Shown in pieces: positions 1 to 6,184 of a DNA stretch of 11,834 bases. The stretch lies in the NCBI GenBank assembly GCA_031284445.1, contig JAISZW010000180.1, positions 1 through 11,834 of the forward strand, read 5' to 3'. Every line of letters starts with the position of its first letter. Positions within the stretch are counted from its first letter, which is position 1. The position numbers and the translations under genes are program-made. The DNA is from Candidatus Methanovirga basalitermitum. GTDB taxonomy: Archaea > Methanobacteriota > Methanobacteria > Methanobacteriales > Methanobacteriaceae. The notes under the pieces were generated by a model. The model saw nothing but the letters and a program-made list of their open reading frames with translations, was not told the origin of the DNA and made no database searches.

Positions 1-115
1 GTTTATCAATTATTAATCTTAATTATAATTATAAAAATTCTTTAAATCAAATTTAAATAAATTATATTGGATATAATATTTTATAAAATGACAAACTTTT
101 CCAAAATGACTATAA
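1..115 (+). repeat. MITE-like repeat, copy 1 (left end cut by window)
   Basis: This stretch matches 7893-7990 almost base for base and matches the reverse complement of 10111-10218. It begins at GTTTATCAATTATTAATC and ends at CCAAAATGACTATAA (101-115), the right terminal inverted repeat. By comparison with copy 2, about 19 bases of the left end lie outside the window. Inside are a small palindrome ATTATAT-TGG-ATATAAT (61-77), a direct repeat of AAAATGAC (85-92 and 103-110) and a TATA-like TTTAAATA. No reading frame is evident. It lies about 100 bases upstream of the CorC-like gene, so it could also affect that gene's expression. Confidence 0.75.
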
Positions 116-141
116 TTAAGTCATGGTATTCTGTTTATTGA

Positions 142-150
142 AATATAAAA
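142..150 (+). promoter_or_regulatory. Probable TATA box for the CorC-like gene
   Basis: AATATAAAA lies about 65 bases before the ATG at 212, giving an expected transcription start near 170 by the usual archaeal spacing. No strong ribosome-binding site precedes the ATG; only AAAGG directly abuts it. Confidence 0.35.
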
Positions 151-211
151 TAATAAGAACCATTGAAAGCAAATAGCTATTAAATTTAATTACACTAATG
201 GAAATAAAGGC

Positions 212-1510
212 ATGTTAAGCAACATTTATTTAGAAGTACTTATTTTAATTATCCTAATACTTATAACTGGATTATTGTCAATGGCTGAATTAGCAATTGC
301 ATCATCACGGAAAGTTAAATTAGAGAAAATGGGGAAAGAAGGTATTAAAAATGCCTCAATAGCTATTAAATTAATGCAAAATCCTAATGAATATTTATCA
401 TCCATACAAATGGGAATTACTCTCATTGGAATATTAACAGGGGTAATTGGAGGTTCTACTATTTCCAAACCTCTTGAAAATATAATTGAAGATTATATTC
501 CATTTGGCAATATAACAGCTATTCTTTTAGTGGTTATTGTTACCACATATTTTACTATGCTAATCGGAGAACTTGTTCCAAAAAGGATAGCATTGAACAA
601 CCCCGAAAAAATAGCTGTTAAAATAGCAAGATTCACGAAAATATTATCAAAAATATCTGCACCAATTGTCATTATTCTTAGTAAATCAACAGACTTTGTA
701 TTAAAGATAATCGGTTCTAAAAAAACAAAACTGGATTTAGCTACAGAAGATGAAATTAAGTTACTCATTAAAGAAGGGATTAAAGATGGAACTATAGAGA
801 AAGAAGAGGAAGATATTCTTAAAAGAGTTTTTCGTTTAGATGAGGAAAAAGTAGATATGTTAATGACTCCAAAAAAGGACATAATATGGATAGATTTAGA
901 AGAAGGATACGATGAATTAAAGAAAACAATCATTGAAAGCGAAAGATCTATATTTCCAGTTGCAAGTGATGACATTGATAACATTATAGGAGTTGTTCAA
1001 ACAAAAGATATTTTAAGTTCTCTATTATCTGAAGAAGAACTAAACATTGAATCCTATATAAAGAAACCATTGATTGTGCCTGAAAACTTATCAACACTTT
1101 CTATTTTAAAAATATTAAAGGAAAACAAAGAATATGTTCACATGGCATTAGTTGTAGATGAATATGGGAATGTAGAGGGTTTAATAACTCTAAATGATAT
1201 TCTTGAGGGAATTGTTGGAGATATTCCAGGTATTGATGAAACAGATGACCCAAAAGTTGTTAAAAGAAAGGATGGGTCTTGGTTAATTGATGGTGGCTTT
1301 GGTATTGATAACTTCAAAGAATTTTTTAAAATTGAAGAAGACATGCCTCAAGAACATGAAGATGGATACACTACATTGGCAGGATTTATTTTAAGCTATT
1401 TAGAAAGACTTCCAGAATTAGGAGAAACATTTGCTTGGAACAAATTTAAATTTGAAGTTGTTGATATGGATGGACATATCATAGATAAGGTTTTAATTAA
1501 TAAGAAATAG
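212..1510 (+). CDS. CNNM/CorC-type membrane protein (DUF21, CBS pair, CorC_HlyC domain)
   Basis: This 432-residue protein has the full architecture of the family annotated as hemolysin C/CorC or CNNM, thought to act in magnesium or other divalent-cation transport or efflux; the hemolysin name is historical. Seen in the sequence: an N-terminal DUF21 region (about 5-185) with hydrophobic segments near 7-32, 65-84, 102-125 and 137-167 and the family's GELVPKR motif; a CBS pair (about 205-325) containing MTPKKDI and VVDEYGNVEGLITLNDILE; and an acidic C-terminal domain (about 345-430) with EDGYTTLAGFILSYLERLP. Length is normal and nothing looks broken. The start keeps the first membrane helix whole, so ATG 212 is preferred despite a weak ribosome-binding site. 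It is probably a single-gene unit. The transported ion is not deducible from sequence. Confidence 0.93.
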   Translation: MLSNIYLEVLILIILILITGLLSMAELAIASSRKVKLEKMGKEGIKNASIAIKLMQNPNEYLSSIQMGITLIGILTGVIGGSTISKPLENIIEDYIPFGNITAILLVVIVTTYFTMLIGELVPKRIALNNPEKIAVKIARFTKILSKISAPIVIILSKSTDFVLKIIGSKKTKLDLATEDEIKLLIKEGIKDGTIEKEEEDILKRVFRLDEEKVDMLMTPKKDIIWIDLEEGYDELKKTIIESERSIFPVASDDIDNIIGVVQTKDILSSLLSEEELNIESYIKKPLIVPENLSTLSILKILKENKEYVHMALVVDEYGNVEGLITLNDILEGIVGDIPGIDETDDPKVVKRKDGSWLIDGGFGIDNFKEFFKIEEDMPQEHEDGYTTLAGFILSYLERLPELGETFAWNKFKFEVVDMDGHIIDKVLINKK

Positions 1511-1678
1511 TTTAGTAGGTTTTGGATCTTTATGAATATTTAAATCAGATGATATTTTAGGGTATGGATTATACACATTAAGCTTATTCTTCTTTGCAAT
1601 TCTTTTTTTCAATTTAATTAGTTTATTGTGGGCATATGAATCTTTCACATTGTATCGCATTGTCCTGCTACCATACAC
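1493..1678 (-). other. Doubtful 61-residue minus-strand reading frame
   Basis: A GTG-started frame encodes a lysine-rich peptide (with KLIKLKKRIAKKNKLNVYN in the middle) and overlaps the 3' end of the CorC-like gene by 18 bases on the opposite strand. A stop codon sits directly before the GTG and no ribosome-binding site is seen. I recognise no family. It could be the tail of a lost gene, part of the decayed mobile-element region next to it, or chance. It is listed because it is the only open frame in 1511-1800 and its composition is not obviously random. Confidence 0.2.
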
Positions 1679-1747
1679 TCAGATGATGAGTAACATGATT
1701 AACGATGTTCACCCATATTTGGGTAGTGTACTTTTATATTACTTAAG

Positions 1748-1804
1748 TTTTATATAGTAGTTATGCTCATAGATATATACATGAAAAAGTTGAGGTGTTT
1801 ATTT
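1748..1804 (+). promoter_or_regulatory. Surviving promoter and ribosome-binding site of the transposase remnant
   Basis: TTTTATATAG (1748-1757) fits an archaeal TATA box. GAGGTG (1792-1797) lies 7 bases before the ATG at 1805, an apparently intact Shine-Dalgarno site. The expression signals therefore seem better preserved than the gene they serve. Confidence 0.4.
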
Positions 1805-2088
1805 ATGGGTAAACATGGTCCTAAACCAAGTTTTGTGAATTTTATTTGTCCAAATAAGGATTATGGTAAAATTGAAAAAGGTAATGTGATAGGTAATGGT
1901 ACTTATAAAAACAGAAATGGTACTCTTTAAATATGTTTGCAGAACATGCTCTAAAAGTCTTCAAATGCAAACACAATACCACATAATTTAAAAATCAAAG
2001 GTGTGGACGAAAAGAAATATGTTTTTCTTCTTAAAAAATGCTTTTAAAAGGCATGTTAAAAGGGTCAGCATCCGTTTTTCTAACTTAA
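1805..2088 (+). pseudogene. Decayed transposase, N-terminal part (zinc-ribbon, helix-turn-helix type)
   Basis: An ATG with a good ribosome-binding site opens a 41-residue frame starting MGKHGPKPSFVNFICPN and reading on to GNGTYKNRNGTL before a stop at 1928-1930. In the next frame the sequence continues as KYVCRTCSK (from 1929), then after another shift VFKCKHNTT (from 1957). Further on come DEKKYVFLLK (about 2007-2036) and MLLKGM (from 2038), ending at a stop at 2086-2088. This order (N-terminal CPN zinc ribbon, CxxC pair, then a helix-turn-helix of the LLKGM type) is what I recall from IS transposases common in Methanobrevibacter. The exact IS family cannot be fixed from this. At least three frame changes are needed and the catalytic C-terminal part is absent, so it is a pseudogene. 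The 41-residue peptide may still be translated. Confidence 0.65.
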
Positions 2089-2103
2089 AGATAATTTTTA
2101 AGT
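2083..2103. repeat. Short inverted repeat at the end of the transposase remnant
   Basis: ACTTAAA (2083-2089) and TTTAAGT (2097-2103) are perfect 7-base complements separated by 7 bases. It could be a small hairpin at the broken end of the IS remnant or chance in AT-rich sequence. The rest of 2104-2220 shows no gene or further structure that I can support. Confidence 0.3.
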
Positions 2104-2221
2104 AAAAAAATATTTTGTTTTATATAGAACTTCCAAAATATTTATTTAAAAGTTGAATATAGATAAAAAATAAATTATAAAACACTATAATTGAAAATAG
2201 AATTTTTATAGCATTAAATTT

Positions 2222-2273
2222 GAATATATAACTAAAATATGCATAAATAATTTATCAGATTTGTATATGGTGA
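2222..2273 (+). promoter_or_regulatory. Promoter and ribosome-binding site that decide the TTG start of the hydrolase gene
   Basis: GAATATATAAC (2222-2232) is a TATA-like box about 50 bases before the gene. GGTGA (2269-2273) sits 4 bases before TTG 2278-2280. The spacing, and the protein beginning MEIKWIGHSAF as is usual for the family, support TTG as the start codon. Confidence 0.5.
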
Positions 2274-2277
2274 TAGT

Positions 2278-2991
2278 TTGGAAATTAAATGGATAGGACA
2301 TTCAGCATTTGAAATTGTAACTGAAAATGATATAAAAATTATTGTAGATCCTTTTATAAGTAACAATCCTTCAACTAATATACCTGTTGAAGGTATAGAG
2401 GTAGACTATATTCTATTAACTCATGGACACTCAGATCATTTTGGGGATGCGATGGAAATAGCTAATAGAACTGGTGCTAAATGCATTGCTACCCATGAAA
2501 TATCGCTATTCCTTTCAAAACAAGGATTAGAATCTATTGGAATGAATATTGGAGGATCTATATCTCTTAGTGATGTTAAAATCACCATGCTTGAAGCCAA
2601 ACATTCTGCAGATATTGACTTTACAGAAGAAATAATGTCTGGTGGTGTTGCTTGTAGCTATTTAATAGAGTCCGAGTCTGGAAATAAAATTTTACATTGT
2701 GGAGACACGGGTTTATTCTCAGACATGGAGAAAATAATTGGGGCAATATATAAGCCCGACATTGTGTTGGTTCCTATTGGAGGAAGGTTTACTATGGGAC
2801 CATTTGAAGCAGCATTAGCTATAAATTGGTTTTCTCCAAAAATAGCTATTCCAATGCATTATAATACATTTCCACCAATAGAACAAGATCCAATAATATT
2901 TTCTAATTTTGTTAAGCAGTTAAATCCAGAGATCGATGTTGTTATTCTAAATCCTGGTGAAACTTTTGAAGTTAAGGAAATAATTGATTAA
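2278..2991 (+). CDS. UPF0173 metal-dependent hydrolase (metallo-beta-lactamase fold)
   Basis: This 237-residue cytosolic protein is a stand-alone metallo-beta-lactamase-fold enzyme of the UPF0173 family; the physiological substrate is not known to me. Motifs in order: the N-terminal IKWIGHSAFEI strand; the metal-binding THGHSDH (48-54; H49, H51, D53, H54); H109 in EAKHSAD; HCGDTG with D143; and PMHYNTFP with H194. Together these give a complete two-metal site. Length is typical. Translation starts at TTG (see the ribosome-binding-site entry). The gene is followed after 11 bases by a small zinc-ribbon gene and then a HEAT-repeat gene on the same strand, so the three probably form one transcript. 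Other members of the fold act as lactonases or nucleases, but nothing here selects among these. Confidence 0.92.
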   Translation: MEIKWIGHSAFEIVTENDIKIIVDPFISNNPSTNIPVEGIEVDYILLTHGHSDHFGDAMEIANRTGAKCIATHEISLFLSKQGLESIGMNIGGSISLSDVKITMLEAKHSADIDFTEEIMSGGVACSYLIESESGNKILHCGDTGLFSDMEKIIGAIYKPDIVLVPIGGRFTMGPFEAALAINWFSPKIAIPMHYNTFPPIEQDPIIFSNFVKQLNPEIDVVILNPGETFEVKEIID

Positions 2992-3002
2992 AAGGTTTAA
3001 CT

Positions 3003-3152
3003 ATGAGACTCGAGCAATTATTAGAAAAATGTCCTAAATGTGGGACTACAGATAAAACTGCAAAGAAAAAATTTCTTGATGAGCATAAGGCATACACAAA
3101 ATTAAAATCTATCAGTTGTGATAAATGTGGTCATGTGTTTGAAGAAAAATAG
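3003..3152 (+). CDS. Small zinc-ribbon protein (49 aa)
   Basis: The frame encodes 49 residues and starts 11 bases after the hydrolase stop, with AAAAGGT as a likely ribosome-binding site. Seen: two Cys pairs, CPKCG near residue 10 and CDKCG near residue 39, separated by a lysine-rich helix-like stretch (TAKKKFLDEHKAYTKLK). This is the pattern of a single four-cysteine zinc ribbon. The protein is short enough to be missed by automatic callers, but spacing, the intact motif and the operon position argue that it is real. Archaeal mini zinc ribbons often bind nucleic acid or assist larger complexes; no specific role can be assigned here. The HEAT-repeat gene begins 35 bases later. Confidence 0.8.
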   Translation: MRLEQLLEKCPKCGTTDKTAKKKFLDEHKAYTKLKSISCDKCGHVFEEK

Positions 3153-3187
3153 ATAGATTATTAAAAATGATTCAAATAGGTGAGTTT

Positions 3188-3772
3188 ATGGATGAAAAAT
3201 TATCAGTAAACGATGCAATAAACAAATTAAACGACGAAGATCCTAAAATAAGAACATTTGCTGTCAATAGCTTGAAAGGAATTAAAGATGAGAAAATAAT
3301 ACAACCATTGATCGAAGCTTTAAAAGATGAAGATATTCTCATTAAATATGATATAGCTAAAATATTGGGAGGTATGGGAGAATTAGCTGCTGAGCATTTA
3401 ATAGCTAAGATTGAAAAAGAGGAGGATGATTTCAAAAAATTCGCTTTATTAGCTTTAAAAGAGACTAAAAGCAATAAAACAATTGATTATTTTGTTGATT
3501 ATCTAAATAATGAAAATTGGAGTCTTAGAAAAATTGCTATCAGGTCTCTTGGTGAACTTAAAGCAATTGACTATATAGATCTAATATCTAATGCAACAAA
3601 TGATGAAGATTGGGGTGTAAGACTTGCAGCTATCAGGTCTCTTGGAGATTTAGAAGTTGAAGAGGCAATTGCTCCGATTAAAAAAGCAAGAAGAAAAAAC
3701 AAAGACAAAGACTTTAAAAAGGCGGCTAATAAAGCAATTAAACAAATTGAAAAAGCAGTTAATAAAAAATAG
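3188..3772 (+). CDS. HEAT-repeat (PBS-lyase-type) protein
   Basis: From ATG 3188 the product is about 194 residues, built almost entirely of HEAT-like helical repeats of about 31 residues: for example IRTFAVNSLKG, IKYDIAKILGGMG, LRKIAIRSLGEL and VRLAAIRSLGDLEVEEAI. The last 25 residues are very lysine-rich. Such proteins act as scaffolds or bind partner proteins; no catalytic residues are visible, and the old PBS-lyase label reflects repeat similarity only. An upstream in-frame ATG (3167) would add seven residues. ATG 3188 is preferred because AGGTGA (3178-3183) precedes it by 4 bases and MDEKLSVNDAI starts the first helix directly. It is the third gene of the hydrolase and zinc-ribbon set. 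It ends about 95 bases before the tRNA gene. Confidence 0.88.
   Translation: MDEKLSVNDAINKLNDEDPKIRTFAVNSLKGIKDEKIIQPLIEALKDEDILIKYDIAKILGGMGELAAEHLIAKIEKEEDDFKKFALLALKETKSNKTIDYFVDYLNNENWSLRKIAIRSLGELKAIDYIDLISNATNDEDWGVRLAAIRSLGDLEVEEAIAPIKKARRKNKDKDFKKAANKAIKQIEKAVNKK
3536..3645 (+). repeat. Internal duplication inside the HEAT gene
   Basis: GCTATCAGGTCTCTTGG occurs identically at 3536-3552 and 3629-3645, exactly 93 bases apart, which is one 31-residue HEAT unit. Identity at DNA level, including codon choice, suggests a recent unit duplication or gene-internal conversion. Confidence 0.6.
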
Positions 3773-3801
3773 CCATTAATCTTAAACTAACAATAAAAAT
3801 C

Positions 3802-3809
3802 TTTAAATA
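3802..3809 (+). promoter_or_regulatory. Probable TATA box for tRNA-Leu
   Basis: TTTAAATA, followed by CTATAAAATAA, is a near-consensus archaeal TATA element. The predicted transcription start (about 3831) gives a 5' leader of roughly 35 bases to be removed from the tRNA. Confidence 0.5.
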
Positions 3810-3866
3810 CTATAAAATAAACAACTGTATTAGTAGATTAAAATTAACATCACTTAATACAATTTA

Positions 3867-3950
3867 GCAGGGATGGTCGAGTGGTCAAAGGCGATAGGTT
3901 GAGGGCCTATTGGGTTAGTCCCTTCGCGGGTTCGAATCCCGTTCCCTGCA
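3867..3950 (+). tRNA. tRNA-Leu (anticodon GAG)
   Basis: A complete class II tRNA cloverleaf can be drawn. Acceptor arms GCAGGGA (3867-3873) and TCCCTGC (3943-3949) pair fully, with discriminator A at 3950. The anticodon stem ATAGG/CCTAT encloses loop TTGAGGG with anticodon GAG at 3901-3903, reading CUC and CUU. A long variable arm (GGG TTAGT CCC), typical of leucine and serine tRNAs, and a T arm with GGTTCGAATCC follow. CCA is not encoded. No intron is seen. Confidence 0.95.
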
Positions 3951-3984
3951 TCAACTACCATTTTAAATAAAAAGGATTGAATAT

Positions 3985-4863
3985 ATGATAAAAATAGATA
4001 TTAAAGAATCATTCATGATTTTTATTAGAGGATTTTTCATGGGGTGTGCAGATGCCATACCTGGAGTTTCAGGTGGAACAATAGCATTAATTACTGGAAT
4101 CTATGATAGGTTAGTACACGGAATTGGAAAAATCAAGTTTGGATTTATAAAACCATTGATAAAAGGCGATTTATCAGGATTTAAAGATAAACTAATAAAT
4201 GAAATAGATTTTCAGTTATTCATACCTTTACTTTCAGGAATAGCTATTGCTCTAATTACATTATCTAAGATGATAACTTATCTAATGGATGTTTATCCAA
4301 TTTATACTTTCGCATTCTTTTTAGGTTTAATATTAGCCTCAACATACATATTATATACACATATTGTTAAAATCTCTTTTAAAATAGCTATTATTTCAAT
4401 ATTAGGTTTTATACTTGCATACATTTTTGTAGGATTAAATCCAATAGCTGCTAATCATTCATTGATTGTTTTATTTTTCTCTGGAATGATAGCTATTTGT
4501 GCTATGATTCTTCCAGGAATTTCAGGTGCATTTTTACTTTTATTATTAGGGCAATATGAATACATGCTTAATGCTCTCCATAAATTCCATTTAAGTGAGA
4601 TTATAACATTTTGTGTAGGTGCTACAATTGGAATACTATCATTTTCTAAACTTTTAGATTATCTTCTTGAGAATCACAAAGAAATTACAATGAGTTTTTT
4701 AATTGGTATCATGGTTGGTACTCTAAGATTACCTTATGATAAAATTCAAGAAGGTTTAATCACCTCTTCAAGTTTAACACCATTAATAATAGCTATTATC
4801 GTTGCAATAGTAGGTTTCATGTTGATTATAATCTTAGAGAAAAAGTTCAATATTGTTGATTAA
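3985..4863 (+). CDS. DUF368 membrane protein (PopT-type polyprenyl-phosphate transporter family)
   Basis: This 292-residue membrane protein has about eight hydrophobic segments and the two signature loops of DUF368: PGVSGG (26-31) within a GCADAIPGVSGGTIALITGIY stretch, and PGISGA (177-182) followed by LLLLLGQYEYML. The paired motifs suggest an internal repeat. Bacterial DUF368 proteins (PopT) recycle undecaprenyl phosphate across the membrane. In an archaeon the likely cargo would be the phosphorylated polyprenol used for N-glycosylation or pseudomurein building, which is inference. AAAGGA precedes ATG 3985 by about 8 bases. A later in-frame ATG (4015) is possible because a TATA-like TTTAAATA lies at 3962-3969. 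The gene starts only 34 bases after the tRNA and may also be reached by read-through. Its stop overlaps the stop of a minus-strand gene remnant. Confidence 0.9.
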   Translation: MIKIDIKESFMIFIRGFFMGCADAIPGVSGGTIALITGIYDRLVHGIGKIKFGFIKPLIKGDLSGFKDKLINEIDFQLFIPLLSGIAIALITLSKMITYLMDVYPIYTFAFFLGLILASTYILYTHIVKISFKIAIISILGFILAYIFVGLNPIAANHSLIVLFFSGMIAICAMILPGISGAFLLLLLGQYEYMLNALHKFHLSEIITFCVGATIGILSFSKLLDYLLENHKEITMSFLIGIMVGTLRLPYDKIQEGLITSSSLTPLIIAIIVAIVGFMLIIILEKKFNIVD

Positions 4864-5033
4864 TAGATAACTAAAAATATAATTATTCCCAACAGACTGA
4901 AAAATAAGAATATTAAAATGTATCCAAAGATGCTGTTGTTAAAAGATGCTATCATCGCACCAATTAAGGCTCCTCCGATTAATTCTCCAATTAACTTGGA
5001 CACTTAAACCCATGCTAAAGCAAAATCAACCGA
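4860..5033 (-). pseudogene. C-terminal remnant of a multi-pass membrane transporter
   Basis: On the minus strand 47 codons are open from 5003 to a stop at 4860-4862. They read KLIGELIGGALIGAMIASF, then FGYILIFLFFSLLGIIIFLVIY, which looks like the last one or two membrane helices of a major-facilitator-type permease, with its glycine-rich GELIGGALIG helix. Reading on upstream through one in-frame TAA (5004-5006) gives SVDFALAWV, plausibly the preceding segment. Beyond about 5033 no convincing coding remains, and there is no start codon or ribosome-binding site. The most likely explanation is a gene whose 5' part has been lost. A 31-residue hydrophobic peptide from an internal ATG is an alternative. 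The stop overlaps that of the DUF368 gene tail to tail. Confidence 0.5.
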
Positions 5034-5320
5034 AGAAAATTAGGATTCAGCAACAAAATAACAATCTAAAAACTAACACCTCCATGGAAAAACCCATAAA
5101 AATTAGTGAAAACAACTAACTAAATATCTGTAACATGAAATAAATCCTATGATATGAAAAATCAATTTGATAAAAAAAAAGAAAAACCCAAAAATATAAG
5201 ATCAAAAACTACTAAAAATAACAAAAACATAAAAACACTTTACGAACTACTGAGTATATAAACATATAAAGTTCAAGTTAGACAATATCTTAATAAAAGT
5301 TAAGTATTTGTTGGTTTATT
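5034..5320. other. Gene-free AT-rich spacer before ecfT
   Basis: I see no supportable gene on either strand in this stretch, which is strongly A-rich on the plus strand (a run of nine A near 5172). The part nearest the membrane-protein remnant could be further decayed coding sequence, but no frame stays open convincingly. The last 70 bases hold the ecfT promoter region. Confidence 0.5.
5253..5288 (+). promoter_or_regulatory. ecfT promoter region with AAGTTCAA...ACAATAT element
   Basis: AGTATATAAACATATAAA (5253-5270) offers a clear TATA box about 55 bases before the ecfT ATG. Immediately after it lies AAGTTCAA (5269-5276), then ACAATAT (5282-5288). The same pair of words, fused as AAGTTCAACAATAT, follows the TATA box of the pilin-like gene at 8072-8085. 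The untranslated leader is short and I see no long riboswitch-like fold. Confidence 0.4.
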
Positions 5321-6184
5321 ATGAGAATGACTAAGATTCATCCATCTACATACATAATTTACTATGTAATATTAATCATGTTTGCATTTTTATTTACTAA
5401 TCCTTACTACAGCTTAACCTTTGCTATATGCATAATCACTCTAATAAGAATACAAGGAATTCAAAAGGAATTCAAAGGAGCTATCAAGGGATTTATAATA
5501 ATGGGGATTATGATAGCTGTTATTAATCCATTAACATCTTATCAAGGAGCCACACGAATATATCTATGGGGCAACTATTTCATGACTCTTGAATCAATGA
5601 TCTATGGAGTAATATTAGCTTTTTGTTTAATATTAACATTACTCGCTTTTACTTCATTTAATAAAGCTGTTTCTTACCAAGATTTACTTTATCTATTCTC
5701 AAAAAAATTCCCTGCAGTTTCGATAATAATAATAATGGCATTAAGATTTATACCACTATTAAATCATAGATTAGGAGAAATCAACAAATTGCATGATTTT
5801 GAAAATGAAAATTCAGAGAAAAAAGGACTTATCAATAAAATAAAGAATTTGGTCGATAGTTTAACTGTCATGATATCATGGACCCTTGAAGAATCTATGA
5901 TAACTACAAAATCAATGAAGGCAAGAGGATATAAAACTGCAAAGAGAACAAGCTATTTATTCTATAAAATAAACAGGATTGATGTAATATTTACTTCATT
6001 TACAATAATAGCAGCTACTTTATCAATTATTGGTTTAATTTATGGTAATGGTAGAATAAATATATACCCTACAATTAACTTTTCATTTGATCAATTTCCG
6101 TTAAATATTTATTACTTCTCATTTTTACTTCTATTACTACCTTTAATTTACTTAGAAATTAAGGAGGAAATGGTTTGGCATTAG
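5321..6184 (+). CDS. ecfT: ECF transporter transmembrane component EcfT
   Basis: This 287-residue membrane protein is the T (scaffold) component of an energy-coupling-factor vitamin or metal importer: it links the substrate-binding S protein to the ATPases. Seen: hydrophobic segments in the first 130 residues and near the C terminus; an ALRFIP stretch (about 141-146); and a long amphipathic cytoplasmic helix region ending in SMKARGY (198-204), the conserved Ala-Arg-Gly coupling motif that docks on the ATPases. Length is normal. The start region has a weak ribosome-binding site (GGTTT), and the second Met (ATGACT, residue 3) is an alternative. The gene overlaps the ATPase gene by 10 bases, indicating translational coupling. 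No S component is adjacent, so the substrate is open. Confidence 0.9.
   Translation: MRMTKIHPSTYIIYYVILIMFAFLFTNPYYSLTFAICIITLIRIQGIQKEFKGAIKGFIIMGIMIAVINPLTSYQGATRIYLWGNYFMTLESMIYGVILAFCLILTLLAFTSFNKAVSYQDLLYLFSKKFPAVSIIIIMALRFIPLLNHRLGEINKLHDFENENSEKKGLINKIKNLVDSLTVMISWTLEESMITTKSMKARGYKTAKRTSYLFYKINRIDVIFTSFTIIAATLSIIGLIYGNGRINIYPTINFSFDQFPLNIYYFSFLLLLLPLIYLEIKEEMVWH
6162..6177 (+). promoter_or_regulatory. Strong ribosome-binding site inside the ecfT end that sets the TTG start of the ATPase
   Basis: AGGAGG (6162-6167) lies 7 bases before TTG 6175-6177. The nearer ATG at 6170 is in the EcfT frame and stops after five codons. The TTG frame begins ALVKFENFSFA, the standard first beta strand of an ECF ATPase, so TTG is the start. 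Confidence 0.75.

Noticed and set aside
226..1344. Several open frames on the minus strand opposite the CorC-like gene
   Set aside because: They mirror a well-supported membrane protein gene, have no ribosome-binding sites and encode Ser/Ile-rich translations typical of antisense frames.
3172..3474. 100-residue minus-strand frame opposite the HEAT gene
   Set aside because: Antisense shadow of a clear repeat protein; no family features of its own.
5271..5320. Riboswitch in the ecfT leader
   Set aside because: The region between the TATA box and the start codon is only about 50 bases and shows no conserved riboswitch fold that I recognise.
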